From NCBI GenBank assembly GCA_000969725.1, contig JXSR01S074907.1: DNA of 58,285 nt, one strand, 5' to 3'. This DNA comes from Ophiothrix spiculata. Lineage: Eukaryota > Echinodermata > Ophiuroidea > Amphilepidida > Ophiotrichidae. The notes beneath the pieces are model-generated. The model was given only the letters and a program-made list of their open reading frames with translations, was not told where the DNA came from and searched no databases. This document shows, in pieces, positions 49,401 to 51,575 of this stretch. Numbering within the stretch: position 1 is the first letter of the stretch; each line of letters begins with the position of its first letter. The position numbers and the translations under genes were made by a program.

Positions 49401-50787
49401 TATACTTTAGAGAGTGCAATGAAATTCATGCTCTCGCATTGCTCTGTGCTTGCCAAAAGTGTTTATTTAGTGTTGTGTGTCCTTAATATTCCTCACTTAA
49501 AATCTTGTGTCCTCAGATTGGCTATAAGCACAGGCTGTAATCAATAGCAAGCAATGGCTCAAAGTATGCCCAAATTTCATATAATAGTGCATGCTGACCA
49601 ATTGTCCCTATTTTGCCAAGATTGTCCCACCTTTTGTGTATCAAAAAGGTAAAAATCACAATGCATTTTGTAAGTTTTTATCAAGTGTGCAAGTCCTACA
49701 GAACTCTCTAGAAGAGTTTGAGAAATACTGGAGCTTGACCTTGATATATTCTAAATTCATGACCTTAATTTCTTAATTTAAAAGCATTGAGAAGACTCTA
49801 AATTGGCATTATATATAGATATTAGAATCCTTGTTAAAGTCAAAACTTCTTGACCCCGCTAAGATTCATGAATATACTCTGCGCTACTTATATAAACTTG
49901 CTGTTTTGTCCACTCGACCCCTCCAGGTTTTCAGTCTCTTCTTGGAGACATTAAGTGAATTTGTTTCCGTGTACAAGACGGATCTGGCAGATTGGTTATT
50001 TGTACTCATCACTAGACTATTGCAGAAGATGGGATGTGATATATTAGGATCGGTGCTACAAAAAGTTCAGAGATGCCTAGATGTTGTTAGGTAAGATGAC
50101 AAAATGTCTTGAAAAGGTAATCACGATCACATGTGGAAGAACCTGAGTCCTGAGTTTTATATTTCGGCCCAATAATTCATACCTTAATTATTATTTTTTT
50201 TTAAAATTAAATTTCGGTCCAAATACCTTCAAAGCAAAATTGAATTTACATTGGTTTCAATCCGTAAAAATAAACATTATGTCATATCCTACCCCCTTGC
50301 TAGTAATTTAAAAATATAAAAAGAAAAAAAAGAAGAAGAAGAAGACTAATCTTTATTCAAAAGCAAAAAAATTTTGGTCTGAGATCAGTATAAATATGTT
50401 TAATGTATTATCAAGTCAGATAGCCAAGTGTCAGAAAAATGTCTGATAATTGGAACTAAAAAAGTTTAAATCAATGTTCGCTACTCTCCCTTTTACAATT
50501 GATCTTTATATTTAAAAAAAAAAACGAGGGTTTTTTTTATTGGTAAATTAACATTCATCATAACTATGCTGTTCTTGTTTTTTACACTTAATCTTTTTTA
50601 GTTGTAAAAATTATAATTTTTCTAAAATAGGAAATTAACATGACTTTAAATGTATGAATACTATTTAATTTATTTTAACCCAGAGTGTGTTTTTGTTTTT
50701 GTTTTCAGAGAATCATTTCCATATGACCAACAGTTAAGGATACTGACTAGGTTTATAGTGGATCAGACACAAACGCCAAATGCCAAG
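4382..50787 (+). CDS. CLASP: CLASP (CLIP-associating protein), partial gene of 20 recognised exons
   Basis: CLASP proteins bind microtubule plus ends through EB proteins and use TOG domains to suppress catastrophe and promote rescue in spindle, cell cortex and neurites. Twenty exons with AG acceptors and GT donors join in phase to about 740 codons. In order they encode a basic linker, a TOG2 array starting near AVDEEFF and including LKKIRSLIVAG and DLRSQVVREACITL, a Ser/Arg-rich region with the EB-binding motif SGIP, and the start of TOG3 with WSERKEGLFGLQ, FTRMFADPHSK and VDQTQTP. These blocks match my memory of vertebrate CLASP1/2 in the same order. TOG1 and the initiator are upstream of the window; the rest of TOG3 and the CLIP-binding C-terminus are downstream. 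Introns run from 0.4 to 6.8 kb and are loaded with transposable elements. Family identity is near certain; small linker exons are less so. Confidence 0.97.
4909..5371. mobile_element. Pogo/Tigger-like MITE, TA target site
   Basis: The ends CAGTTGACGCAGCTTAATTG and, on the other strand, CAGTCGATGCTGCTTAATCG form imperfect terminal inverted repeats of about 30 bp. TA lies at both borders (4907-4908 and 5372-5373), as expected for Tc1/mariner-pogo elements. Motifs related to the ends (CCCGATTAAGC, CCCAATTAACAGG) recur inside. At 463 bp with no open frame it is non-autonomous. Confidence 0.8.
5444..5826. mobile_element. 383-bp MITE family 'TACTCTATAAA', copy 1
   Basis: First of three near full-length copies in this gene, all in the same orientation (also 14504 and 37051). 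Ends TACTCTATAAAACCTTGAAGTA and, inverted, TACTCTGTAAACCTTGAAGTA form terminal repeats of about 25 bp. Shared internal landmarks are CAGACTCTGTT-like, AAGAGACTA, AATGATTGATT and AATCTTTCATG. The copy is AT-rich with no coding capacity. TA lies at the tips, so a TA target site is possible. Confidence 0.85.
6597..6800 (-). mobile_element. tRNA-derived SINE, minus strand
   Basis: On the minus strand the head has an A-box-like TGAGCGGTTAAACC and a good Pol III B box, GGTTCGAGCCC, about 40 bp later (plus-strand 6756-6770). A non-tRNA body follows, ending in repeats of ATTG (plus-strand CAATCAATCAAT at 6600). Order and spacing fit a SINE of about 200 bp rather than a functional tRNA, since no cloverleaf closes. 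Confidence 0.72.
7671..7755 (+). CDS. CLASP: CLASP exon, basic Ser/Thr linker
   Basis: Acceptor gttatctag, donor gtaagt. The 85-bp exon enters in phase 0 and leaves in phase 1, encoding a Lys/Arg/Ser/Thr-rich stretch from AAVTQKAKRVSTAT to SSSSRPSTA. The basic linker between TOG1 and TOG2 in CLASPs helps bind the microtubule lattice. A longer open frame across this position is only intron read-through. Confidence 0.75.
7869..8028. mobile_element. 160-bp MITE, 'GGCCCGTATTCC' ends
   Basis: GGCCCGTATTCCAGAAAG at the left is matched inverted at the right end (CTTTCTGGAATACGGGCC), and the match runs on through TTTAGCTAAA for about 31 bp with one difference. ATA flanks both ends and may be a 3-bp target duplication. 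The copy is young, given the near-identical arms. Confidence 0.85.
8190..8362. mobile_element. Imperfect foldback element
   Basis: Left arm (CACATAGAAAGAGTGG...AGCAGACAAACC) and right arm (TTTTGTCTGTTATGG...ACTCTTTCTGTGTATG) are complementary over about 60 bp with several mismatches. Borders and target duplication are unclear. Confidence 0.55.
9418..9690. other. GC-richer, CpG-containing patch of unknown origin
   Basis: Composition changes sharply: CGGCAGACGC, GAGCCGGTGACCG and GAGACCGGACAGTGTCCG contrast with the AT-rich flanks. I found neither terminal inverted repeats nor a convincing open frame with splice sites. It could be an old repeat fragment or a regulatory element. Confidence 0.4.
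9915..9944 (+). CDS. CLASP: CLASP micro-exon, 10 codons
   Basis: Acceptor ttcttccag and donor gtaagt flank 30 bp that are phase 1-1 and join in frame to both neighbours, giving MSRANGGRSQ followed by S from the next exon. Good splice sites and a compatible phase support it. As a symmetric micro-exon it may be alternatively spliced. Confidence 0.65.
11899..12148. mobile_element. Bipartite-hairpin MITE 'GTCATGTGAGTGCA', copy 1
   Basis: Ends GTCATGTGAGTGCAAGAAAG and, inverted, GTCATGTGCGTGCAAGAAAG form terminal repeats of about 40 bp. The centre holds a second, independent hairpin (CAGTGGTTCTTGAAG against CTTCAAGAACCACT). A second copy in the opposite orientation is at 16817-17061. Confidence 0.85.
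12554..12892. mobile_element. hAT-like MITE with 8-bp target duplication
   Basis: Left end TAGGCCTTGGACT pairs with right end AGTCCCAGGCCTA; ACCCGAGTACCCGG and related motifs recur near both ends. The flanks gttgcatt (12546-12553) and gttacatt (12893-12900) are an 8-bp target duplication with one mismatch, the size expected for hAT. Non-coding, 339 bp. Confidence 0.85.
14504..14886. mobile_element. 383-bp MITE family 'TACTCTATAAA', copy 2
   Basis: Collinear with the copies at 5444 and 37051 and in the same orientation. Left end TACTCTATAAACCTTGTAGTA; right end mutated to AAGTTTATATATAGAGTGTA. The right tip plus flank is duplicated in tandem. Non-coding. Confidence 0.85.
14866..14953 (+). repeat. 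44-bp tandem duplication spanning a MITE end
   Basis: A 44-bp unit starting AAAGTTTATATATAGAG occurs at 14866 and 14910 with a single C/T difference near its end. It contains the right terminal repeat of the preceding MITE and flanking sequence, so it arose after insertion. Confidence 0.9.
16197..16490. mobile_element. CpG-rich MITE 'GGTTTCAAACTAGC', possible TAA target
   Basis: GGTGGTTTCAAACTAGCTGTCG at the left is matched inverted by the right end (GCTAGTCTGAAACCAGCT). TAA borders both ends, suggesting a 3-bp PIF/Harbinger-type target. The interior is rich in TGTCGTACGACA-like palindromes, unlike the AT-rich intron. Confidence 0.78.
16720..16790 (+). CDS. CLASP: CLASP exon, start of TOG2 region
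   Basis: Acceptor attttatag, donor gtaagt. The first two bases complete a Ser codon, then AAAAGAVDEEFFIAAYEEVP, ending in phase 0. AGAVDEE followed by hydrophobic residues and an acidic helix immediately before TOG2 is the pattern I recall in vertebrate CLASPs (AGAVDEEDF). Twenty-six bases after the donor the intron carries a hairpin MITE. Confidence 0.93.
16817..17061. mobile_element. Bipartite-hairpin MITE 'GTCATGTGAGTGCA', copy 2
   Basis: Terminal repeats CGTCATGTGAGTGC... and ...CTCACATGACG of about 40 bp enclose a central near-perfect hairpin of about 30 bp per arm, meeting at CTTCAGGTGTCACCTGAAG. The asymmetric interior shows it is inverted relative to the copy at 11899. It begins 26 bases past a CLASP splice donor. 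Confidence 0.88.
17241..17256 (+). repeat. (ATTT)n microsatellite
   Basis: Four consecutive ATTT units followed by A. Confidence 0.85.
17355..17809. mobile_element. Three-stem foldback element (outer TIR plus two internal palindromes)
   Basis: The outer arms GGGTCAATTTATAGTTCTTA (17355) and, inverted, the segment ending AGAACTATAAATTGACCC (17809) pair over about 36 bp, running into GCTACCAAATAT. Between them lie two side-by-side palindromes. The first has arms of about 80 bp (17391-17472 with 17530-17609, tip GCTTGGTG...CACCAAGC). The second has arms of about 50 bp (17611-17660 with 17723-17776, AAAGCACTCGTTTTTGAACT against AGTTCCAAAATGAGTGCTTT). A single strand could fold into a three-way junction. 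No coding capacity, no clear target duplication. Confidence 0.82.
19480..19730 (+). repeat. Diverged repeat, pair member 1
   Basis: Shares ATTCAACT, GAACTCTCTGAAAATACTAGGG and other spaced words with 20660-20890, in the same order and orientation. No terminal repeats found. Weak similarity by eye. Confidence 0.4.
20660..20890 (+). repeat. Diverged repeat, pair member 2
   Basis: Counterpart of 19480-19730: ATCATTCAACT near the start and GAACTCTTTAGAAATACTAGGG in the middle. Identity unknown. Confidence 0.4.
21295..21480 (+). mobile_element. Probable SINE remnant
   Basis: A tRNA-like head (CTGTAGTTCCCTCGCCTTG, then a degenerate B-box-like TCCTGGGTTTGATT) precedes TTTTTCTTTGGGTACTCCGG and CTTCCTCCTGC, a core-like string I associate with invertebrate SINEs. 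Too diverged to define ends. Confidence 0.45.
22150..22242 (+). CDS. CLASP: CLASP exon, TOG2 first helices
   Basis: Acceptor ttttgcag, donor gtaagc, phase 0-0, 31 codons: IYGNKGLEDDLMKIHSILNN, then a Lys/Asp-rich turn and WELRCTN. In vertebrate CLASPs the equivalent is an IYS...LEESINKIREILSDDK-type helix followed by DWEQR. The frame stays open into the intron because the adjacent minisatellite has no stops. Confidence 0.95.
22261..22545 (+). repeat. 32-bp minisatellite, about nine units
   Basis: Units begin TGCCCAGCTCTACTCTACTA and recur at 22261, 22293, 22325, 22357, 22389 and 22421 with exactly 32-bp spacing. Three or so more, degenerate and slightly shorter units run to about 22545. The array starts 18 bases after a splice donor, and its units lack stops in all three forward frames. 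Confidence 0.93.
23035..23345 (+). mobile_element. tRNA-derived SINE, plus strand
   Basis: An A-box-like TGGTCTAACGG is followed about 40 bp later by a degenerate B box (AAGTTCAAGGC). The body CCAACGGGTTATGTCCTTGG is shared with a minus-strand copy at 55985-56147. The end GAAGCGCTTTTATCATTATAA resembles LINE 3' ends, as in many SINE/LINE pairs. Confidence 0.75.
23487..23632 (+). CDS. CLASP: CLASP exon, TOG2 core
   Basis: Acceptor tttcaacag, donor gtaagt, entering in phase 0 and leaving in phase 2. It encodes LKKIRSLIVAGAIDHDCF, an acidic helix, and VKDLRSQVVREACITL. These are the most conserved HEAT-repeat segments of CLASP TOG2; R-S-Q-V-V-R-E-A-C is essentially identical to the vertebrate sequence as I recall it. 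Confidence 0.97.
23762..24020. mobile_element. MITE, family 'CCAGGGGTCGATTTCACTAAC', longer type
   Basis: Left end CCAGAGGTCGATTTCACTAAC matches the inverted right end (GTTAGTAAAATCGACCCCCTGG). The interior is rich in CTTACGAT/CGTTAGC words. The ends resemble those of the shorter elements at 38281 and 41275. No target duplication was identified. Confidence 0.8.
24326..24742. mobile_element. Inverted-repeat element with ragged long arms
   Basis: The core arms CCATCTTGTGTCGCTCATGG...GAGTTATTGTA (24368) and their inverse ending CCAAGATGG (24654) match over about 35 bp. Outside them a second block pairs, GAGACAAAGGAATTT on the left with AAATTCCTTGTCAGAGAC on the right, giving arms over 80 bp with indels. 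A 52-bp interior segment (24507-24558) reappears at 25125. Confidence 0.75.
24507..24558 (+). repeat. 52-bp perfect direct repeat, copy 1 (inside a MITE)
   Basis: CATGTTTGCGTTTCAAGTAG through CTGATCAAAGTACG is identical to 25125-25176, 618 bp downstream. It lies in the interior of the inverted-repeat element. Confidence 0.95.
24970..25105 (+). CDS. CLASP: CLASP exon, TOG2 HEAT repeats
   Basis: Acceptor catttccag, donor gtaggt. One base completes a Ser codon, then FLSSKLARQFDHAAEMLLPQ, followed by NSAKVMASSGNVCIELILK, ending in phase 0. FDH-A-E, P-x-I and NSAK-M-A-SG are conserved TOG2 landmarks. Confidence 0.97.
25125..25176 (+). repeat. 52-bp perfect direct repeat, copy 2 (at a LINE junction)
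   Basis: Identical to 24507-24558. It begins 19 bases after the CLASP splice donor and runs directly into the LINE fragment that follows, so it marks that fragment's upstream junction. Confidence 0.95.
25177..25757 (+). mobile_element. LINE 3' fragment, plus strand (L2/CR1-like)
   Basis: An open frame reaching 25501 encodes a LINE C-terminus: RRKYLSICFASSCL near the start, then AANLPRMWAQLPESLRDCF and FKKHLKKHF before the stop. A 3' UTR of about 230 bp ends in AAATAAATAAA-type tail repeats at 25730-25757. The reverse transcriptase core is absent. Diverged but with an open frame. Confidence 0.85.
25835..26190 (-). mobile_element. LINE 3' fragment, minus strand
   Basis: Read on the minus strand, 26150-26020 encodes a typical LINE end (FQKASAVLWNTLPLHVKNC, then FKSCLKTHLFK). 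The 3' UTR ends with AAGCACCGTTATATTG and a (TTA)n tail, seen as TAATAATAATAA at 25836-25848. Only the last part of ORF2 remains. Confidence 0.8.
26199..26418 (+). repeat. Direct repeats of about 36 bp around 150 bp of unknown sequence
   Basis: AAATATAATGTGAGATAATG plus the following AATAGATAAATTATT at 26199 recurs as AAATATAATGTGAGTTAATT plus AATAAATAATTCA at 26383. The segment between is unassigned. Confidence 0.6.
26837..26859 (+). repeat. T11/G12 homopolymer junction
   Basis: Eleven T followed directly by twelve G. Such runs are prone to length error in assembly. Confidence 0.9.
27066..27136 (+). CDS. CLASP: CLASP exon, TOG2
   Basis: Acceptor ttcctacag, donor gtaagt. Phase 0 in, 2 out: NTHSPRLIPIVKSNTTSKSA then VLRK. 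Vertebrate CLASPs have HTHIPRLIPVITSNCTSKS-like sequence here. Confidence 0.96.
27137..27646. other. Intron, about 0.5 kb
   Basis: AT-rich; only a short (CAGAAT)n run near 27547-27568 stands out. Confidence 0.8.
27647..27784 (+). CDS. CLASP: CLASP exon, TOG2
   Basis: Acceptor cttttccag, donor gtaagt, phase 2 to 2. Encodes RFLLIILSTWATHSLEKNS and LRKGIEDADSEVRATARK. The pattern of a leucine-rich helix, W-x-THSLE, then KGI-DADSE-R-ARK is diagnostic for CLASP TOG2. Confidence 0.97.
27785..28521. other. Intron, about 0.7 kb
   Basis: Contains a hAT-like MITE at 28026-28201. A 138-residue open frame across 28033-28449 is mostly MITE; its last part (about 28200-28449) could be a very decayed LINE C-terminus but is not convincing. 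Confidence 0.65.
28026..28201. mobile_element. hAT-like MITE with 6-bp target duplication
   Basis: Ends CAGGGGTGTGATT and AATCACACCCCTG are perfect 13-bp inverted repeats. ATACAG directly flanks both sides (28020-28025 and 28202-28207). The CAGGGG start is hAT-like, although hAT duplications are usually 8 bp. 176 bp. Confidence 0.85.
28522..28710 (+). CDS. CLASP: CLASP exon, end of TOG2 and start of Ser-rich region
   Basis: Acceptor tgcctacag, donor gtaaga, phase 2 to 2. AFWKYSEHFKQQADKLFNSL and QKTLQGEL close TOG2; a run of SGSSSSGS, four Thr and SRTSRSNSNSTENLR starts the disordered region. The same transition (EAE-LY-SLE, QK-LQ, then poly-Ser) occurs in vertebrate CLASPs. Confidence 0.96.
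28768..28887. mobile_element. 120-bp MITE 'CAGGCATGAGAA', 6-bp target duplication
   Basis: Ends CAGGCATGAGAAT and ATTCTCATGCCTG are inverted repeats. TGTAAT flanks both ends (28762-28767 and 28888-28893). A second nearby example, after 28026, of a CAG-ended element with a 6-bp duplication. Confidence 0.87.
29371..29555. mobile_element. MITE 'AGACCACTTTTGAATGTCCC'
   Basis: AAGACCACTTTTGAATGTCC at the left pairs with the inverse of the right end over about 43 bp, reaching GAAAGTACCG/CGGTACTCTC, with a few mismatches. The centre is GC-richer (TTGCGCGCC). No clear target duplication. Confidence 0.82.
29863..29973 (+). repeat. Imperfect tandem duplication, 51- and 60-bp units
   Basis: TTGGGGAAAGATGGTATGCC at 29863 recurs at 29914, and both units end in TGATA(GGCGA)TATTTG-type sequence. 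They differ by a small insertion. Confidence 0.85.
30023..30229 (+). repeat. Left copy of the duplication flanking assembly gap 1
   Basis: From TGTCATGGAGAGCTT onward this segment matches 30648-30855 almost base for base, including the whole CLASP exon. The intron portion differs at scattered positions; the exon is identical. Confidence 0.95.
30157..30224 (+). CDS. CLASP: CLASP exon, Ser/Arg-rich region (left copy)
   Basis: Acceptor gtaattcag, donor gtagg, phase 2 to 1, encoding SRGNSSKPRRSVAAARGVGA then TESG at the junction. Its 68 bp are identical to 30783-30850. Using both copies in series would shift the frame and reach a stop in the next exon, so only one can be used in a transcript. 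Confidence 0.9.
30230..30279. other. Assembly gap 1 (50 N)
   Basis: Exactly 50 unspecified bases. The size is probably a placeholder. Confidence 0.99.
30280..30647. other. Sequence after gap 1 absent before the left copy
   Basis: This unique stretch precedes the right exon copy but has no counterpart upstream of the left copy. It is GC-richer, with a weak inverted pair (AAAAGTGACTCT near 30462, AGAGTCACTTTTT near 30558). It could be an insertion carried by one haplotype. Confidence 0.5.
30648..30855 (+). repeat. Right copy of the duplication flanking assembly gap 1
   Basis: Counterpart of 30023-30229. After the exon it continues into normal intron (GATGGGGTCAAAGG), whereas the left copy is cut by the gap. 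Confidence 0.95.
30783..30850 (+). CDS. CLASP: CLASP exon, Ser/Arg-rich region (right copy)
   Basis: Same 68 bp and splice sites as the left copy. Because its downstream intron is continuous with the next exon, this copy is the better representative in a gene model. Phase 2 to 1. Confidence 0.93.
31568..31652. repeat. Small foldback, arms of about 32 bp
   Basis: TTGAAAAATACTTGTTGTTA in the left arm pairs with TAACAAACTTACTAATTTTCAA in the right arm, around a 19-base loop. No target duplication seen. Confidence 0.7.
32505..32595 (-). mobile_element. Possible tRNA-derived SINE head, minus strand
   Basis: On the minus strand TAGCGTATACCCATTGG is followed by AGGTCCCGGGTATGATTCCG, which resembles a degenerate B box. 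Only the head is visible. Confidence 0.35.
33111..33272 (+). CDS. CLASP: CLASP exon, Ser/Arg-rich region
   Basis: Acceptor ctctttatag, donor gtaatt, phase 1 to 1. It encodes RLGQRSSSEVNLAAASRAR, an RTAATSTS stretch and RIPRSKSTSRENLG. The RS-SE-VN-AAA motif matches RSRSDIDVNAAA of vertebrate CLASPs. RSKS and RSSSE are typical basophilic-kinase contexts. Coding GC is clearly higher than the flanking intron. Confidence 0.95.
34522..34642. mobile_element. PIF/Harbinger-like MITE 'GGGGTCGCTTTGAAACTCAAC', copy 1
   Basis: Left GGGGTCGCTTTGAAACTCAA pairs with the inverted right end (TTGAGTTTTGAAGCCGCCCC), and pairing continues into GGCGGTTGCC. TTA precedes and TTG follows the element, a decayed 3-bp target duplication. 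Related copy at 51447. Confidence 0.85.
34806..34888. repeat. Small foldback 'TCATCTAAATGAACCTCACAAG'
   Basis: TTCATCTAAATGAACCTCAC at 34811 pairs with GTGAGGTCCACCTAGATGAC ending 34883, around a 27-base loop. Probably a tiny MITE. Confidence 0.7.
35271..35366 (+). repeat. 46-bp tandem duplication
   Basis: TATTGGTTCATGGTCTTCCT starts units at 35271 and 35317; both end in CCAATTTTTGGGGCATCCC. The second unit has a small insertion. Confidence 0.9.
35416..35637. mobile_element. MITE 'ATACTTTGATCAACACTAAAT', copy 1
   Basis: Perfect or near-perfect inverted ends ATACTTTGATCAACACTAAA / TTTGGTGTTGATCAAAGTAT, continuing through AGGCGGG for 28 bp. The interior is CpG-rich (CACGCGCGCCG). 222 bp. Confidence 0.87.
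35968..36193. mobile_element. hAT-like MITE 'CAGTGTTCCCTGTTAAGG'
   Basis: CAGTGTTCCCTGTTAAGG at the left end is matched by CCTTAACAGGAACACTG at the right, with one indel. CAGTG ends are hAT-like, but I could not find an 8-bp target duplication. 226 bp. Confidence 0.78.
36858..37456. mobile_element. MITE 'ATACTTTGATCAACACTAAAT', copy 2, interrupted
   Basis: The left end ATACTTTGATCAACACTAAG begins at 36858. The interior to about 37050 matches copy 1 read on the other strand (GATACAGAGAAGCA, GGGATTAC, GGTGGAAGAAAA). The missing right end (ATTTAGTAATGATCAAAGTA) reappears after the nested 383-bp element, at 37437-37456. Confidence 0.85.
37051..37435. mobile_element. 383-bp MITE family 'TACTCTATAAA', copy 3 (nested)
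   Basis: Full-length 385-bp copy in the same orientation as 5444 and 14504, with well-kept ends (TACTCTGTAAATCTTGAAGTA and, inverted, TACTCTATAAATCTTGAAGTA). It sits inside the MITE at 36858, so it inserted later. Confidence 0.9.
37759..37851 (+). CDS. CLASP: Probable CLASP exon, 31 codons (TRRKQ...SEDEKES)
   Basis: Acceptor tttcctcttag after a pyrimidine-rich tract, donor gtaatt. The 93 bp are phase 1-1 and fit in frame between flanking exons, encoding TRRKQRSQLQPPGRFSLILD and then SEDEKESQ. The TRR start recalls an RTRRQSSGS segment of vertebrate CLASPs, but the rest is unfamiliar. SEDE is a casein-kinase-2-type site. Being symmetric, it may be an alternative exon. Confidence 0.75.
38281..38436. 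mobile_element. Short MITE, family 'CCAGGGGCTGATTTC', copy 1
   Basis: Ends CCAGGGCTGATGATCC and, inverted, CCTGGGACTGATTCGACTAAC. Shares CCCCGTTATGATAGGTAACTC and ATGATCGCTAAAT with the copy at 41275, though more diverged. 156 bp. Confidence 0.72.
39785..40670. mobile_element. Non-coding element with about 200-260-bp inverted arms
   Basis: The left arm from TAAAGTATTCCGAAAAAGAA (39785) to about 40045 is repeated inverted at about 40415-40670, ending TTCTTTTTCGGAATACTTTA. Arms are highly similar in the outer 200 bp, then fade. The centre of about 370 bp is unrelated and non-coding. An 87-residue frame in the left arm is not a gene, since it falls within the arm. Confidence 0.85.
40928..41760 (+). 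repeat. Left copy of the duplication flanking assembly gap 2
   Basis: Landmarks CTTGAGCTGTATGTAA, ATAAAAAGAAAGAAATTACA and ACATCCTCTTGACAGTGGT recur in the same order at 41984-42620. Similarity is interrupted by MITEs present only here (41275, and 41751 at the edge). Confidence 0.85.
41275..41459. mobile_element. Short MITE, family 'CCAGGGGCTGATTTC', copy 2
   Basis: Left CCAGGGGCTGATTTCACTA, right (inverted) CCTGGGGAAATTTCAGTAAC. Interior CTAACCCCGTTTTGATCGC matches the copy at 38281. It is absent from the right copy of the surrounding duplication. Confidence 0.85.
41751..41914. mobile_element. MITE 'GCTATGGTCACAATA'
   Basis: GCTATGGTCACAATATT at 41751 is matched by TTATTGTGACCGTAGC ending at 41914. 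TAA lies just left and TTA just right, so a 3-bp target is possible but not exact. 164 bp, directly before assembly gap 2. Confidence 0.75.
41931..41980. other. Assembly gap 2 (50 N)
   Basis: Exactly 50 unspecified bases, probably a placeholder. Confidence 0.99.
41984..42620 (+). repeat. Right copy of the duplication flanking assembly gap 2
   Basis: Starts at the gap edge and follows the order of 40928-41760 with many substitutions and small indels. Lacks the MITE at 41275 but has its own inserted hairpin near 42378. Confidence 0.85.
42378..42443. repeat. Hairpin with perfect 17-bp arms
   Basis: GACTATCATCCTGAGGC at 42378 and GCCTCAGGATGATAGTC at 42427 are exact inverse complements around 32 bases. 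It lies in sequence found only in the right copy of the duplication. Confidence 0.9.
43320..43601. mobile_element. MITE 'GAGAGCTTGTGATATACATTGATG'
   Basis: GAGAGCTTGTGATATACATT at the left end is echoed inverted at the right (CAATG...ACCAAGCTCTC) with a small indel; ATGTACATCCAT words recur at both ends. The interior is GC-richer (GTGCGTGTACC). 282 bp. Confidence 0.72.
44238..44321 (+). CDS. CLASP: CLASP exon, Ser/Arg-rich region
   Basis: Acceptor ttcttgtag, donor gtaagt, phase 1 to 1: MTPGRTNVAVQNGRSRNRSR then IGVSQSQ. Vertebrate CLASPs have a NRGRSRAKVVSQSQ-like segment in the same place. Rich in Arg-Ser, so a target for kinases and a contact to the acidic microtubule surface. Confidence 0.94.
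44322..45301. other. Intron, about 1.0 kb
   Basis: AT-rich; I see no repeat or coding signal. Confidence 0.7.
45302..45460 (+). CDS. CLASP: CLASP exon with EB-binding SxIP motif
   Basis: Acceptor tctttacag, donor gtaagt, phase 1 to 1. A run of Ser/Arg repeats (SSRSSSRSSSPSATARAALG) precedes KSGIPIPRSQGASREASPSR. S-G-I-P flanked by basic residues is an SxIP motif, the docking site for the EB homology domain; vertebrates have SKIPRSQG here. The Ser spacing after it (SQGASREASPS) is the multisite GSK3-type pattern known to switch CLASP plus-end binding. Confidence 0.97.
45461..45850. other. Intron, about 0.4 kb
   Basis: Nothing recognised apart from a (TG)n-like run near 45503. Confidence 0.75.
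45851..45984 (+). CDS. CLASP: CLASP exon before TOG3
   Basis: Acceptor tttgacacag, donor gtaagt, phase 1 to 0. Encodes ASRDRRHSGSTVGGAQ, then GRVLSTGFDAEIALADAL. MRVLSTSTDLEAAVADAL is the vertebrate counterpart, a short conserved acidic helix upstream of TOG3. Confidence 0.96.
45985..46922. other. Intron, about 0.9 kb
   Basis: Contains one minus-strand LINE 3' fragment (46383-46640); otherwise AT-rich. Confidence 0.75.
46383..46640 (-). mobile_element. LINE 3' fragment, minus strand
   Basis: On the minus strand it encodes a LINE C-terminus: SGDRALSVVGPRLWNELPLS, then FKDRLKSHLFPV and a stop. The 3' end AAGGCGCTATATAAACCCC and a (TTA)n-type tail on the plus-strand left side are typical of L2/CR1-like LINEs or SINEs that borrow their tails. 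Confidence 0.82.
46923..47021 (+). CDS. CLASP: CLASP exon, basic/acidic segment before TOG3
   Basis: Acceptor attctccag, donor gtaagc, phase 0-0, 33 codons: NQANRRRWNSEFSDDEVGSY then GPGRALEVRPI. Vertebrate CLASPs have RRRYEPYGMYSDDD here; RRR, an aromatic residue and SDD/E are kept. Confidence 0.94.
47022..48818. other. Intron, about 1.8 kb
   Basis: Strongly AT-rich with poly-T runs. I see no repeat family or exon. Confidence 0.7.
48819..48986 (+). CDS. CLASP: CLASP exon, start of TOG3
   Basis: Acceptor ttacatcag, donor gtgaga, phase 0-0, 56 codons. DVPEVLAKMASPAWSERKEG, LFGLQIVL, and LFTRMFADPHSK mark the first HEAT repeat of TOG3; EVL-(x)-S-WSERKEGL and FTRMFADPHSK are nearly invariant in the family. 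The longer open frame to the left lacks conservation and is intron. Confidence 0.98.
48987..49926. other. Intron, about 0.9 kb
   Basis: AT-rich; no repeat recognised. Open frames next to both exons are read-through of splice sites. Confidence 0.75.
49927..50090 (+). CDS. CLASP: CLASP exon, TOG3
   Basis: Acceptor cccctccag, donor gtaaga, phase 0 to 2. VFSLFLETLSEFVSVYKTDL, DWLFVLITRLLQKMGCDILG, and VQRCLDVV correspond to VFSMFLETL, DWLFVLLTQLLKKMGADLLG and VQKALDV of vertebrate CLASPs. Confidence 0.98.
50091..50708. other. Intron, about 0.6 kb
   Basis: AT-rich, with a short (GAA)n run at 50331-50344. Nothing else seen. Confidence 0.75.
50709..50787 (+). CDS. CLASP: CLASP exon, TOG3; last recognised in window
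   Basis: Acceptor tgttttcag, donor gttagt, phase 2 to 0: RESFPYDQQLRILTRFIVDQ then TQTPNAK. The family continues with a VKVAILKYIE-like segment, which I could not find downstream, so the next exon lies beyond 58285 or was missed. Confidence 0.97.
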
Positions 50788-51446
50788 GTTAGTCACACAT
50801 TGTGTGCATTTTTAAACCTGAACTAAAATTGGTTTGAAATTGCCTGTGATGGTTGCTGTAACATGGCAATAATGTCAATGTTTTAAATGTATGATCTGGA
50901 CCTTGTTATGCTTAAAAAAATTGCAACAAGCTGTTAAATTGTGAGCATCGGCAACAAACCTCCAGTGAAATTAATCAATTCTATTTCAGTGTATGTTCAA
51001 ATAAAATATATATTCAGCAATGTTTCAAGTTCATAGGGCAATTTGAGGTGGAGTAACACTTCAAGGTATGGCATGCCAGAGTTCATAAAACAAAGAAAAT
51101 GTGTGTTTAAGTTTACATTTTATGCACATCATCAGTGAAACTACATCCAGAAATTGTTAGGTTTTTAGTTATTTTGGAGTTGAAATGAAAACTTGTATTT
51201 TGCAAGGAGCTTAAAATAATGAAGAAAATGAACTATTTCTCAAAGCAAAAAATATAATGCTCAACTCGAGAGCTTTGGGAAGCTAACACTATTACCTGTA
51301 CACTCTAATGATGGACTGGTGAAATGCTGTTAGTTATTGAGCTTGAAATTAGTATGAACATTTCAAATCCATAAAAACCATAATGTCATCAGAATCAGGA
51401 CCTTTGTAATTTGCACTGTATATCAAAACAGGAAATGCAGACTTTA

Positions 51447-51575
51447 GGGCTGCTTTAAAACTCAACTGGTAATTGTTTGCTGGCTCTGACCGGTTTTGGC
51501 AGTTGGCTTTTGTTTTTTCCGGTTGAACCGGCCAGAACCGGCAGGCAGCTGTTGGTTGAGTTTTGAAGTGGCCCC
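51447..51575. mobile_element. PIF/Harbinger-like MITE 'GGGGTCGCTTTGAAACTCAAC', copy 2
   Basis: GGGCTGCTTTAAAACTCAAC at the left and the inverse GGGGCCACTTCAAAACTCAAC at the right. TTA borders both ends (51444-51446 and 51576-51578), an exact 3-bp target duplication of the PIF/Harbinger type. CCGGTT repeats fill the interior. Confidence 0.88.
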